DNA of 64,000 bases from Mermis nigrescens (GCA_036768485.1 JAVLUZ010000625.1:124001-188000), one strand, 5' to 3'. Positions 35,232-48,047 are shown, counted from the first letter of the stretch. Notes: generated by a model from the letters alone, not told the origin. Numbers and translations are program-made.

Positions 35232-35473
35232 TTGCTAATACGTCAGAAGCGGCCGTCGCAGCGACGGCGCCGACGTCGGCGTATCGTCCGAAAGCCGCTT
35301 CTTTAACGCGCGCGTACAGCAGCCCCATGGGCCAGTGCAACGACGCGACGGCAACGATGCCGTCGCCGCGCCGCGACGTCAACGCGACGCTCATCGGAAC
35401 GACGTAACCCGAAACGTCCAAATAGGGCGGCGACAGAACGACTTCGCCGACGCGACGCGTCGCGCGCCGAAAC
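35232..35473 (-). CDS. CACHD1: CACHD1-like exon 12 (second Cache core)
   Basis: Encodes FRRATRRVGEVVLSPPYLDV, SGYVVPMSVALTSRRGDGI, VAVASLHWPMGLLYARVKE and AAFGRYADVGAVAATAASDV. VVLSPPYLDVSGYVV matches the VxLTPPYLD.xG.G(Y/L)V segment of alpha2-delta Cache domains; HWPMGLLYARV is the following helix. Acceptor atcatattcgcag, donor GTAAGC. The exon is very GC-rich (many GCG and GTC codons) against an AT-rich intron background, marking it as selected coding sequence. Confidence 0.93.
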
Positions 35474-35654
35474 CTGCGAATATGATGCAACAGGATAGGA
35501 TTAAAATAAATTACGAAATTCCCATTTGAAGCATCACATATATTTGAACACATGAACGAACATACGCAGGGGAGGCGGGGCATGTTAGTAGTGATCAACC
35601 GGACTCAAAAAAACGGGTCCGGGGTATATATACGTGTAATTGCAAAAAAAGTTT

Positions 35655-35966
35655 GAAATTAGCAAAAATTTTCAGCGCTTCGCGCCGAGATGAGTAATTC
35701 TGTGTTCTATATAACTTTATAATGGCAGAAATTGCTTTCAAAAGTAAAAATATCGAATTTTTCGCCGTTTTAACAGTGATTTTGCCCTTAGAGACCCAGA
35801 AATTAGCTAAAATACACTACCAAAAGTCGAACAACTGTGTTTTTGCCACACTAAAGTCGCTACTATACCACATAATAGTACCCAAAAATTTGTGTGTACA
35901 AAATGTACAAAGACTTTTGGGGACCATCTTTGTACATGTACAAACGGACCATGTACAAAAAACACT
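35655..35966. mobile_element. Family D MITE, truncated (inverted)
   Basis: Right part complete to GTACAAAAAACACTG; the left part starts inside the element at the CAGCGCTTCGCGCCG hairpin. Confidence 0.8.
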
Positions 35967-37030
35967 GAATATAGGTATTTATTAAGGTCTAACGATTGTG
36001 TTTACGTATAGCCTGTATACATATATGTATAATTAGTATAAACATCAATAAATAATAGATATGTACTAAGTTTAGATAGATATTGTAAGACAAAAATATA
36101 TACAAAATTTTAATTTAAATATAAGTTACAGATTCAAGATAGGTTATGACAACAAGCTATTATCTTAATATTAAGATAACGCTTTATTATAAGAGTTCGT
36201 TATTTATGTATATATTTCTAAAATTAGATTTAGCTTAGCTTTTATGACAGAAGAGTTTGCCTTTTAATATATATTTTAGAAATTATATTCAGATTAGCAA
36301 TACGTCAGGTGATCGATCAATGCTAGATATTCCGACCTTTTTTCACCATCCATGACCTTGACTGCAGCTTAGAGAATAATTAAATTCATTTTTCATAAGC
36401 AGTATTTTTAACACAAACAAGCAGCTTCGGTTTCCACAGTAACTGAAGTAGTCATAAAAATTTTGGGCGCTTTGCACCAATACGTTTCTCAGCAAGGTCA
36501 TTTATTTTACTCCATGTGCATGATTAAAAATATCTAGCAGCTTAATTTTAGTGATTCCAGCATTCTTTGCTCGGACCTTCCGAATTTTCAAGCGCAATTT
36601 TATTTTACATTATCATAAAAAGGCAAGATAAATATTAAGCACTCATTAAATCAGTTGATTCCTGCTGCATCTCATAATTTCGGCTTGATATTCTAACAAA
36701 TTATAGATCCACTGATGCCAGTGGTCAGCACAGTTCTATAAACATTTCCGCGTTTTTTATAAACACACGTGAGCGCAATTTACTATTCACCCGTGTGTCT
36801 AGGATTTCGCATTTTCCACTATGATATCTTATTTTCCTTGCGATTTTTTAGAAATTTTCCAAGTATCATTATTATTATTATTATTATATAAAGAACTTGC
36901 AATATATGTTTAAGGGCAAGAAACGTGAGAATATGGCTAGCTACAAAATTGAATAATAGATGTCCTAAAACAATTTTAGTTTGTAATCGTGTGTGACAGA
37001 AATCTTCACGAATTATAATAAATCTTAAAT
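35967..37030. other. Intron DNA, nothing recognised
   Basis: AT-rich; a diverged hairpin-like GGGCGCTTTGCACC at 36465 hints at an old element. Confidence 0.55.
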
Positions 37031-37159
37031 CTTAGATGATTCCTGCTCCAGTTCCGGGAGTGGATGGAAAGTTTTTGGTTATAAACCTTTGCAGTGCCAC
37101 CACCTGCTGCATATGCTGCAACGATCGATCACTATTCATGCTGCACAGTAAACCATACA

Positions 37160-37356
37160 AGCTAGAGGGGGATGGGGGATCCCCCAACCAAAGTCGAACG
37201 TTCCCCCTCTCCCTAAAGCCCCCCAAAAGCCAGAAAATTTTTGACCCTTGGCCTTTTTAGGCATTTTTTGGCCATTTTTGGTCGAATATTGGAGGTCACA
37301 TCTACCCCCCCCCCAAATGGCCGAAACCTTACAAAATTTCGAGCCGTTATATGCAT
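37160..37356. mobile_element. Family C MITE (inverted)
   Basis: GGGATCCCCCAACCAAAGTC...AAATTTCGAGCCGTTATATG. Confidence 0.75.
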
Positions 37357-37861
37357 GCCTTGGACCCAAAGAATTTTTTGAAAGGTTTGTAAGATAATGC
37401 AAGGAAGATTATGAAAAATTGGCATATTTTTATCAAAAAATCTCAAAATTTTCCGTGCTTCACACTGAAAGATCGATATTTTTTATAAGTTTGTCTTAAG
37501 CGAGATCGAAAAATTACTTTTAAGAGCTTATTCAAAGAAAATAAGTTTTTCTGGCAAATTTGAATTATGTGAGCTTCATGGATAGATCACATTCAGAAAC
37601 GCCAAAAATGCGCTTTATTTTGTGAACCATCGGATATGTCCCGAAATATAAGGTCACAAATTTTAGGACCGCCCCCTCAAAAAATCCTGAGTACGCCCCT
37701 ACTTATACATACATGCATACATATATGTTTTGCCGACTCCGGTAAAAAAGTCGGCTTCGGGACATTCCTAATATAGCATTGCATTCAGTGAGCAAAGTCT
37801 GAGTTTTTGTTTACCTTTACTAGTGTACTTTGGCCAACTTCTGGGTCCTTGACTGTAAATG

Positions 37862-38065
37862 GAAGGTTGGAAGATCCTCTCTTAAAGTCGGACGTCACCC
37901 TCACCCCACCCCAAAGCCATAAAATTTCTGAACCCCCAATTTGAAAAAAATTGAATTTTCTGGCCGTTTTAAGGCGTTTTTGGCCAAAAATTGGAGGTCA
38001 TTCACCCCACCCTCCTTTCCTAAAAATAGCTGTAACCCCCAAAATCTTGAGCCGTTACAGGTATG
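37862..38065. mobile_element. Family C MITE (inverted)
   Basis: Begins near AGATCCTCTCTTAAAGTCGG, ends AATCTTGAGCCGTTACAGG. Confidence 0.72.
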
Positions 38066-38396
38066 GTCCTTGTCAATGAATAATTTGCCGAAACGGCGCG
38101 AAGGGCTAGAAAATGTTGACATTTTTACCATTTTCAAATCAAATTAACAATTTTTTATAATAAAAAATAAAGGTCAAAAAGGAAATAGGCGCGAAGAGCC
38201 AAAATTCTTTAATTTCTTTCCGTATAATAAATTTTTTGCCGCTTTGCGAAAACAAACGGATAAAAAAATTGCCTAACAGGCACAAAACAGTTTCCACATC
38301 TTTACCACGATCGAGTCACCTTCTGAGTTTTAACTGATAAACATCACCTTAAAGTGCTAAACTAAAGTGATACAATAAAACGTTACGAGTAATTTT

Positions 38397-38645
38397 CAGG
38401 CACGTAGCTGGCCGTCCTATTTCGCGGGGGGCAACACCAATTTTGGGGAGGGGGACTAGGCCCAAAAAGGCCAAAAATAGCACAAAATAACGTTTAAAAA
38501 GTACTATTTTTCCGACGACTTTTAAGACCATTTTTTGACCTTTAAAAATTTTTCACCCCGCCCCCAGAAATTTTTCCACCCCCCAGAATTTAGGTGCTGC
38601 CCACCTATGGTCCGAACCCCCCATTCCCCCACAGATACGTGCCTG
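38397..38645. mobile_element. hAT-type MITE, family A, with family B fragment inside
   Basis: CAGGCACGTAG...ACGTGCCTG with flanks GTAATTTT / GTAATTTA. Within it, about 38523-38612 is the end of a family B element (blocks TTTTTTGACCTTT and GGTGCTGCCCACCTATG). Confidence 0.88.
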
Positions 38646-39149
38646 GTAATTTAAGTCATTTGACACATTGTTGAGCTATAAAGAAAATAACGCAAAAGCC
38701 GGCGCAAAGTTGCAAGTTTTTGTCTTCAAAACTCAATTTTGGCCATTATACGAGTGAAGGCACGTACAGAACAGAAAAATGAAAAATTACAACACTGATC
38801 TCCTGAAAAATCATTGCGCATGCACAAACAAGGTTTCGAAAAGTCCTTGAACAGTAAAAAAATCTCCGTCCAATACAAAAAACACTACCGCACTTGATTG
38901 ATATTAAAAGAGCCCCGATCAAAACGAAATAGGAAACCAGCAAGCATGATACCGCAGGATGAGCTTAAAATCAAGCGAAGCTGATTTAAGTAATTAATCG
39001 TAGAATACGGCGTTTCGAAAATATACATACGAAAAACGATGGATTCAGGAGATGTGGAAAAAATCGAATAAACATGCAAATTTCGCAACTATTCTTAACT
39101 CGTCTAAATAAATGTGGAGGAAAAGGAAAAAGCTGACAAACACTTTAAG

Positions 39150-39540
39150 GCATGCTTGCACTGGATGGGAATCTGGGGGTAGGGTGAAATTTCAATGTTC
39201 CTTTTTAAGCCCAAAAATGGTCGGTACGCTTTAAAAATTTTTCGGCGTTTCCAACGATGCTCTATCTTTCTAGCGCACAAAAGCATACGGAAAATTTAAA
39301 AAAATCAAAAAGTCGAATAAATTGAACAAAATATAGTAAAAACATGAGTATGTGGCGCGAAACTTTGACACTTTTGAGCAAATAGACAGCGAAAAATGTT
39401 AAAAAAGCACATTTTGTACGAATTTACAGGAAATTTTGGTAGCTTTTGAAAAATCGCGAATTCTGGGGAGCGAAAAATTTCTGGGAGGGTGAGTGAAGCT
39501 TAGAATTTTGTGGAGGTGAAAACCCCCAAATAATGTAAGC
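39150..39540. mobile_element. Family E element, diverged
   Basis: CATGCTTGCACTGGATGGG...CAAATAATGTAAG, with the shared blocks AAAAATGGTCGGTACG and AAATTGAACAAAATATAG. Confidence 0.7.
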
Positions 39541-39635
39541 TTAAAAGTTTAAGCACCGATAAAATTTTAGTCACGTGACGCAAACCGCGAAACGATCGAA
39601 TCGTTGCAGAATTCTACATAAGCTTACCATCACGC

Positions 39636-39830
39636 ATGTGACGGCTCAAAATTTTAGGAGGGATAGTCGGTCATTTCTACAGTGGAAAAAACGACCTTCT
39701 ATTTTTGCAATCCAGAAATGGCAACCGATTTTGGCCAAAAATGGAGGAATAAAAAAATCTCAATTTTTCTAGGGATAAAGGACGACTGACTTTGGGTGGA
39801 AAATCCCATCCAATATTTCACGTAAATTTA
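39636..39830. mobile_element. Family C MITE reaching the exon 11 donor side
   Basis: CATGTGACGGCTCAAAATTT to about GGTGGAAAATCCCATCC. Its end is within a few bases to tens of bases of the exon 11 donor at 39831. Confidence 0.7.
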
Positions 39831-39831
39831 C

Positions 39832-39915
39832 CATTCCTGAACGGACGGGTCGTAATCCTGACGCAAGTAAAAAGCCGGGTAAGTTACTACGATGCCGTCG
39901 GTTGTCGCCAGAAAC
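39832..39915 (-). CDS. CACHD1: CACHD1-like exon 11 (second Cache, first strands)
   Basis: Encodes FLATTDGIVVTYPAFYLRQD then YDPSVQE, and ends with TG of a Trp codon. F(V/L)xTT(D/N)G(I/V)xxxYP...DP..(R/Q)(E)W is a hallmark of the alpha2-delta Cache region. Acceptor attatttttgtag, donor GTAAAT. The last two bases join the first G of exon 12 to give the conserved Trp of the EWF/EWY motif, which strongly supports both splice sites. Confidence 0.92.
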
Positions 39916-40357
39916 CTACAAAAATAATTGCTTTTGCACTAAATACGAAATTACGTATGTACATAGATAGACATAAAGACAGAAACCTGCAGTTTTATAA
40001 ACAATAATAAATAGGTATGAGAAAATAAAAATAGGCTAAGTAAACAAAGGAATAAAAAATAAAAATATGTATAAACTTAAGGAAGAAAGGCGCTTCTATA
40101 GAATAGTAACGTACGTTGTTAAAATAATCAATAATAATAATCTACTTCATTTTTTCCTTATGCTTAGGCTGACTTTAGTGGTATTAGCTATTTATACATT
40201 GTCGGCTGTTAGGCGTTAGAGGCTATTGCATAATAAAAATGGGACTATTGCTATTACTTCTATAGTTACCAATGTTGATGACGTCATAATAGTTACTATT
40301 ATGACGCCATCAATTAAAAGAATAATGCAAAAAGATCAGACACAATCAAAAGCTTAC

Positions 40358-40485
40358 TTCCTTATAATAGGCTTATTATTAGTGTCTCCGTTTCGAATTC
40401 GATTGGATGGCGTTCGTTCATGCGGTTGGCACCAATGACCAATAATGTTAGCCCATTCAGCGATATCGTGCCGAATTTTTTCGCT
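40358..40485 (-). CDS. CACHD1: CACHD1-like exon 10 (linker to second Cache)
   Basis: Starts in phase 0 directly after NPGLK and encodes SEKIRHDIAEWANIIGHWCQ, PHERTPSNRIRNGD and TNNKPIIR, then two bases of a Lys codon before donor GTAAGC. It was found because exons 9 and 11 do not agree in phase without it. IRxDI after NPGLK fits the family. The acceptor (attttaaag) is weak in pyrimidines, and the end of the exon is less conserved-looking than its start, so the donor is moderately certain. Confidence 0.75.
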
Positions 40486-42095
40486 CTTTAAAATTATTAA
40501 TAGCAATGAAACTAATGAATAAGCTGGCTTCAGCTGTGTTCTGGCTAATTACAAAGAAATTCCTGTTTGATAATTCAAAGCACGTGCATTACACAATGTA
40601 CAGAACTACACTTCAATCAGAGATGCGCGCAAAGGATTATTGGGATTTTTCTAACTTTCGTGTTTTCTAGGTTTTCTTAATCCTAGAAAGTTTTCCAAAC
40701 AAAATTTGAAATTTCGTAGGAAAAATGCAGCAAGAGATAGAAAGAGTCTGATAATAACATTAAAAAATTATCTCAAAACCCGCTTAATTCTTCAAAACCG
40801 GATTCCGACACATTTCATAGTATTTTTTGTACACGTGTATATAATCGAAATCAAATTCTTTTCATCCCAAAACAGGAATTATAGTAAAGAATCGACGAAG
40901 GATGTTACATAATTTTGCCTCGAGTGCGGTCAAAGACGACGCATTTCAAAACCAATTGAAAGAGAGAAATATTTTTTTCGAATAGTTTGAAGTTTATGAT
41001 TTTGATGGATGAGGCACCTTAAAAACCTCGGAAAATGCGACGTGTAGTGGCCTTCCCAACGAAGTTTCCGATTGGCAAACCAAGTTATCCTAGGTTCGCC
41101 CCTACACGAATCCTGAATACGCGCCTGCTTGCACATATGTAGCTTGGAAATTAAATTTGGCCATATAAGATAGGCCAAGCCAAAGAAAAGCTAACATAAG
41201 TGTACCAAGATTTTAGTAGTATAAAGACTGTTTTTATCGGGTTTTCAGTTTTTTCGAAGCGTTAAATTACTGGCTTCAAGATCAAAAAATCAAGAATCAA
41301 CACTTTCTGTGGTCAGAGCATAATGGTGACATAAAGGCTTCTTAGTGAGAAAGAGGCGTAACCATAGGTGTACAGTATGGCCGATCTAGGGGCGATCAGC
41401 CGGTCAGGATGGTCAAAAACTGAGCTTTTTTAAGCCAAAATGACGTCAAAAACTAGTATAAGCGCTAAAATAGCGTTAAGACTATGTTATTACCCAATTT
41501 ACGGTCGTCAATTCGAAGCACATTTGAAGAAAATTTTCAGTTTTCACTGTTTTTGGCCTTCATTTCGCCTCGTTTTCCCATAATATTTTCCATTATTCCA
41601 TTCTAGGGGAGGGGGTCAGGAGCCCCCCCCCCAGCCCCTCCATGTGCATGTCTGGGCGTAGCTAAGGACCCAGAGCAAATCAAGGGCTAATATGTATTTT
41701 GCCTAACTTAGTTGGTTCGTGTATGTATGTAGTACATATGTTTGCTTGAAATTCCATGAAAGTTGCAGGTGGTCAACTAGGCCCTCCGGGCAGTGTGTTG
41801 CGGTGGATTTTCAAGCTCTTAAGATGGTCAGCAACCATAAATGTTTAAAAGATTTTAAAGATGCTATAAAAACCTGTGAAGATTTTAAATATGTTGTTTA
41901 GAACAAATAATAAGGAAAATAGAAAAAGTGAAGAATAAAGAAAAGTCTTACCAGATCTCAAGATGGTCAGGAAGGCACCGTAAATTTGCTTGAGATTCTA
42001 GGGTGCCTGTCCCCATCTCCTAAAATCTCGTAGCCACATATATTTCATACTTCTCAAAAGTTCATTATCTCCCCCTAATTTGAATGTGTCACCTG
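40486..42095. other. Intron DNA with element fragments
   Basis: 40930-41140 holds a degraded family F-like end (CGCCCCTACACGAATCCTGAATACGCGCCTG, split by drift); 41363-41660 is a family G copy. No exon found. Confidence 0.55.
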
Positions 42096-42266
42096 CAGGC
42101 ACGTAGCTGGTCGTCCTATTTTTTTAGGGGGGAGCCAACATCAATTTAGGATGGACTGAGCCTAAAAAGGCCAAAAATAGCACAAAATAATGTTTAAAAA
42201 GTCTTCCGATTTTTCTGAATTTTGGAGGGTCCAAACCCCCCCCATTCCCCCAGGAATACGTGCCTG
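42096..42266. mobile_element. hAT-type MITE, family A
   Basis: CAGGCACGTAG...ATACGTGCCTG, flanks GTCACCTG / GCCACCTG (7 of 8). Confidence 0.9.
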
Positions 42267-42718
42267 GCCACCTGTGTATTGAAACTCTGAAACTCTGTAT
42301 TTCAACGTTTCTTATCGTCTCTTGGCGTCCGCACAACTTTTGCATTCTTTCATTACATACTGCACTGCATATGTATGTATACATATGTACCTATGTATGC
42401 TGCGATTATAGTAAACATACAAACGTTTGCTTCATGCAAACGATCCATAAAGCAACAATAGATTATCTTTGGTATCTACCCCCAAAGACTTACATTCCCC
42501 CCCCCAAAAAAAATTTGATTTCACAAAAAACGTAGACAACTTGTTATTTTGAGCGTTTTTAGCAATCTTTTGGCGCAAGAGTGTCAAATTTTTCGCACCA
42601 TATATTCAAATTACTCGGATTTTTATCGTTTTTAAGCCCAAAAATGGGCATTTTATGACAAATTTTTCGTTTCACGTAAAATTCCTACGCTGGCATATAT
42701 ATTATAGTAATTATGTAC

Positions 42719-42861
42719 CTTTAAACCAGGATTAGTGATTAATTTGGTATGATCTGTTATATAAGCCCAATATCCTTGAGCCGTTCTTAAATCTTCGTCG
42801 ATCAAAATCCTTTCGTAAGATTTTTCGAAACACTTCGGAGCTAAGTAAAGACCGCATCTTT
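42719..42861 (-). CDS. CACHD1: CACHD1-like exon 9 (between Cache domains)
   Basis: Encodes RCGLYLAPKCFEKSYERILI, DEDLRTAQGYWAYITDHTK and LITNPGLK. The pattern Y(I/L)xDxTxLIxNPGLK is strongly conserved in alpha2-delta/CACHD1 proteins. Acceptor tttatttcgtttccag, donor GTACAT. Phase 1 in, phase 0 out. It is AT-richer in codon use than exons 12 and 18. Confidence 0.9.
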
Positions 42862-43729
42862 CTGGAAACGAAATAAAAAATTTATCCGAAAGAAAAACGC
42901 TAGGATGATTGATAAAATACAGATAAATCATTTAAAATTACGATTTATTATAATTAAAATCAAAATTCAATCCGAATTAAAAATGTACAGTCAAGTAACG
43001 CATACATTAGAAAAATCAAAAAACAATCATGAATGCTTGCAAACCCAGAATCGTACAAGAAACATTAAAAAATCGAATTTAAGGTGAGAACTGGACTAAA
43101 ATAAAATAAAATCCTTTGAAATCAGTATTGGTTTGGACCGAAAAAATTAAGGTTACAACTTTCTACTACACGACCGTGCAATTATAGCTGTTCTCGATTG
43201 CTTAAGTAAAAATATGATATGATTAAATACTACTTTTAATGAATTATTTTTTAATTTTTAATTATTTTTAATAAAAATCCTTCTCTTGATCTGATAAGCT
43301 TCGGTGAATAACATTAACATGCATGCATAGGCAGCTAAGTTTGCTTTCAATGAAAAATAAATTTAAAAAATCCATATTTGGATCAGAAATCAAACGTTAG
43401 AATGGGCGTTCGAGTGGATTTTTCATTCGAACTGAAGAGATAAAATTTAAGCGCTTCAGCCATATGCTGAGTGAGATTAATCAACTTTTTAACTTTTACC
43501 AAATTATAAAACTGATTTTGTTAGAGACATTTTTGTTCCCTCTTTTGCATTTCTCTCAATGTGAACTTCAAAATTTCTTCAAACTACAACTTTAATTTTT
43601 TAACCTTAACTTTAAGAACTTTAACTCTGAACTTTAAACTTCAACTTTGGCTTTAAACTTTAGCTTCACTTTAACTTTAAACTTTAAACTGCGAAATACG
43701 TAGAGAGTATGTATGTATGTAACGTACAC

Positions 43730-44860
43730 AGAGGTCCGTAGCCAGGATTATATTTCGCGGACAGGAGGAGACAAATTTTGAAAGTCAGATATCTCGAGAA
43801 CTATTAGAGAGTAGGGAATTTTTGCACTTTACCGGAATTTTTGTTTTTTCCTGAAAACAACTTTTTCTGCCATTTTAAAGGTCGCCGATTCCAAAAAAAT
43901 CAATCATTTCGCGCGGAAAACACTGTATCATGAAACTTTTCAACACAAAATATGGAAATCTTAAGAATTTAATAACCATTCTTACGTCGATATAAGCATC
44001 TATACATCGACCTAAGTATCTATACATCGACCTAAGCATCTATACATTGACCTGAGCGGGAGCGACCTCGACCTAAGCACCTTAAAACACCTTTTCAGAT
44101 ATACTAAGCCTAAGCCTAAGTATATTAGAAGCAAAAACTCAGATTTTCCTATATCTTATCAAGTAAAACCGAAAAAAACATGAAAAAGATGAAAATTTTT
44201 TTAAACTTTTTTTAAAAATTTCAAACAGAAAAAAATAATAGTTCCCGCGCAAAATGATTGGTTTATTTGGAATCGCTGACCTTTAAGATGTCAGAAAAAG
44301 TTATTTTAACGAAAAAATAAAAATTCCAGTAAATTGCAAAATACCCGAGAGTAGTCAAAAATAAGGGCATTTTTGAACGTTTCTCAACGAGCCCTACACA
44401 ATAACGAAGAAAAATTTTAAAATTCTTTTCCAGTCTATTTCAAACTTATACACAAAAAACTTATGGCTTGAACTGTCCGTGCAACTGATTTCTGGTCCGT
44501 CCAGTTCATTAGCCATCTCTTAACTTTTCGTATTTGTACTCAATCTGTGTGCTCTGCAGAGAAAAACAACCAGAAAATTCGTGATTCGGCGCGAAGCGTC
44601 GGGATAATTTGACATTTCCTTTATGTTTAAATCAAATTTGAACACTTTTAATGATGAAAACTGTACAGGAACAATTAAACCGGCACAAAGTGCCGCAAAA
44701 TTTTGTGCTACTAGCTCAAAAGTACGCAAAAAATCTGTTTTGGCGACCTTTTGAATGCACTTCGGGAATTTTACATTTCTTTCTTCGGGAGATCCTCGTG
44801 AAAAACAAAAGCTTTTTTGGTTTCGAGGGGGAACTGCCCCCCTCTTGACTAAGGGCTAGC
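43730..44860. mobile_element. Family F relative, longer form
   Basis: Starts GAGGTCCGTAGCCAGG; the right end near CTTGACTAAGGGCT is degenerate. Inside: a 20-bp repeat ATACATCGACCTAAGCATCT about four times (43982-44060), and hairpin CGGCGCGAAGCGTCG at 44587. Similar in content to 54008-54626. Confidence 0.7.
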
Positions 44861-44966
44861 ATGCACATAGTAAATATCAACGTATATGTGTGTTATGCAT
44901 ACAAGAAATGAATAAATATGTAAATGATAATAATAATGATATTAATACTTCATCCAATAAACAAAC

Positions 44967-45062
44967 CTGTATTAAATAGGGTTCGGCCTTGAACGCAAAC
45001 TCGCATATCCTTGTTGATTGATAAATCGATACGATGATAAGTCATGAAGTTAGTAAGCATCG
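44967..45062 (-). CDS. CACHD1: CACHD1-like exon 8
   Basis: Encodes MLTNFMTYHRIDLSINKDMR then VCVQGRTLFNT. Acceptor tttttttctatatcatag is strong and the donor is GTTTGT. Phase 1 in, phase 1 out, in agreement with exons 7 and 9. The YHW...TYHRIDLSIN region corresponds to the stretch after the first Cache in alpha2-delta proteins. Another frame of the same exon looks superficially Cache-like but contains stops at both ends and is rejected. Confidence 0.8.
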
Positions 45063-47957
45063 CTATGATATAGAAAAAAATTTTACCGTTTAAAGCCGAT
45101 ACTAAGGACCAAGAAAGAAAAACATTGGCAATTATTCCGCATGGCTTTAACGATTAAGTAATAATTGATTAATCATATGTAGTAATTATTTTAATTATTA
45201 GCTTGAAAGATTAATTAATTATATTAGTTATTAGAATAATTTTAAGCGCTTCAGCGATATTTTGGCTCAAATGTGTCGATTTTTGGCTCTTCGCGCCGAA
45301 TAAAGACTATATTTTTTGACTTTACGATCATATTTTGTTCAATTTCGTTGAATTTTGTAGAAATTTTCTATTTCTACGTCCTAAAATTAGAGGCGTACTC
45401 GTTGCTCTGGAGCCCAGGCGATAAAAAAATCGAAGAAATATAAACTAGAATATAATCAAAAAGGCTTAGAAAAGAACGTATTCTACAATTTCTTTTGGGA
45501 AATAATTCTTGAGTGGATAGGAAAAATTTTTGTCAGGGATAAAAATTGTTTTGCAAGGGAAAGGGGGTGAGAAACCATCCAAAATCATTTGTGCTGATTG
45601 ACCCCGAAATTCCCATGCTAGGCTTATACATACATTATTTAAGCAACAATATCTGACATAATAGTCAGAGAAGCTGAAATCTGAGCATTTTCTCGAATAC
45701 AAAAAATTATATCTCAGCTTGTATCAAACTTTTGAATATTACACGCCTGAAAAATAGTATTTAATCGGTAGAGTAACAAAATTTCATTCTTCCGTTCAAT
45801 TACTTAAAACGTTTGAATAATGAGCAGCAGCGCAGATCACATTTTTATAAAATACGAAAAACATGTGCAGGAACGACTTCGCGCGCGCATACAAATATAT
45901 TTAAATTGCAAAAAGTAATAACATTAAGTAAGAGTTGTAAACCAACATTGGCAAGGTATTGAAGGAAATAAATTACGGCATAAAAAATAAAGAAAATGTA
46001 TCTACTTTTCCTGTTAAGCTTTTCCGACGTACTGACGCTTTCTGTCATGCGGTTGAATTTCAGCACCAATATCAAATTGGTATTTTGGATCTGTACGAGT
46101 AATAATTAAGTCAAATAGAAATTAATTAATTAATAAATCCATTAATTAATCAACAAATCAATTAATCAATTAATTAATTCATTCATTCATTCATAACTCA
46201 ATTCATTAATTCATAATTCGCCATTAACGGCATTCCTTACCTCAAGCTTCTAAAAATGTGACGGCCCCTAATTTAAGGCACAAAAGCTCGTATTATGCGC
46301 CGAAATTTATCAGAAAAGTTCGTAGAAAAATAATACGAAAATAACAGAAAAATTGAATTTAGAAAATTTGCTCGAATCGCGGAAATAAGTGATACTTGAA
46401 TATTTTGTGTCTTTGCAGGACGTTGCTTAGGTTGCAAGCTTCTGTACAGTGTTTTTCTTCTTACGACCGATATTTCTTACCACCACTTATTTTCGTTATT
46501 TTATTCCTATGCTTTAGTATGTATGTCATTTGCCAATCATGTAAATTTTAGTCCGCGTATTTTTATTCGATTTTTCGTTTCCTGTTTACCGACTTTCTGT
46601 CACGCCCAGTAGTGGGTAGTAATCATTAATGTATTCACACGGGTCACTCCGCGTATTTATGTCTGTCGAACCCCGTAATAATATTCATTTAGTAATATAC
46701 TCCGCATGTCTCTGTGCACGTCAGTCGAGTTCAATCAATAATCCTTAGGTCAATATACTTGGACCACCTAACGGGCTGACCATATGTTCGTTTATAGTCA
46801 CCAGCTCGGACTGAGCTATCTTGCGGATTTTGCAGCTGTGTATACTATAGCGCGCACACGCATTAATAAAACCGGTGCTATTGGGCGAACCAAATGGCCT
46901 TTATCAGCGCTGACTCCTCACTCAGCAGTTTTTACATGCTAAGCTCGGACCGGTTCCCTTCAGTTGTTATGTCCCTTCAATATATGCGTTTAATTCCTGT
47001 TGTTCTAACATGCGCACCACATGTCAATGGATTACTGTAGTAGCGTGTCGCGTTTCTACACTGACATTTCGTACATATATTATTGTCTGTAGCTTTCAAT
47101 CTTGTTATACGTAAGGTATCGTTTTGGATTTTTCTTATTTATAACTCAACGTTCCTCCTAATTTACTTCAGCATACGGCATAATGCAAATAAAGTGGATT
47201 AGGGCACATACAACACATACATAGGCTAGCTGACTCTATTTAATAATTTGAAAAATAATAACTCAATAATTAATGATCAACCCTCTACATAACTCTGCTT
47301 AAATGCACAACGAAAATTAAGACACATATATTCCAAAAACTTTCATAACTTAAGAAAATTACGTACTAACTTATAGGAACAAAAAAGTGATTTGAGCACT
47401 AAAAAACAAAGGATTTTCGAAAAGCTGAATTTTAAATAAACGTATTATCAGATTAAGATTTCGACAGCAAGGTTTTTGACATGTCTATGTAGCCCGCTAA
47501 CTTGCCAGAAAAATCTCTTAATCATTTTCGCCTCATTCTGAAATGACGTAACTAAGTAAACTATGTTTTCATTAAGGATGCCAAAAAATTAAAAATTAGC
47601 GTCGACTGATCCCATTTTGAAACATTTGTTTAAACAAAGTTTTCATACTGCGAAAATAATGGATTAAGAAATATACTCGTAAAATCGACGCATTTCAGTT
47701 CACAGATTTTCACCGATATTTTTAACATGGCTAGATAGCCGAAAAGACTATAAATAAGTCCGAAAAGTCATTTAATCACGCTAGTCTCATTCTAAAATTA
47801 CTTTTATTACCGATAAGAAAAATCTTAAAATTAGTGCTGATCCCAGTCTAAATTTTAAAAAAATATACTTCTAATGATATTTGTTTAATTTGTATTTCTG
47901 AACAATGCGCAATTTAATTATGTACATAATAAATATGTACATATTATTTATTATTTA
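45063..47957. other. Intron DNA with unknown repeat
   Basis: 45240-45620 holds a family E-like piece. 46560-47060 is less AT-rich and includes AATAAAACCGG and a segment shared with 13262-13322; it could be a solo LTR or another unknown repeat. Confidence 0.5.
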
Positions 47958-47975
47958 TTACTATTAATTATTATG

Positions 47976-48012
<37 letters not shown>

Positions 48013-48047
48013 TTATTATTATTATGTATTATTATTATTATTATTAT

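Noticed and set aside
37032..37226. Minus-strand frame SLQHMQQVVALQRFITKNFP as a possible exon between exons 11 and 12
   Set aside because: It has an acceptor-like gtgcag, but exons 11 and 12 join directly with a split Trp codon in a conserved motif, leaving no place for it. It could belong to something else; evidence is too weak.
40930..41178. Minus-strand frame near 41000 as a gene
   Set aside because: Contains pieces of a family F-like element end (CGAATCCTGAATACGCGCCTG region) and no family motif.
41719..41901. Plus-strand frame of 60 codons at 41719
   Set aside because: No flanking splice sites, no recognised motif, wrong strand for the host gene.
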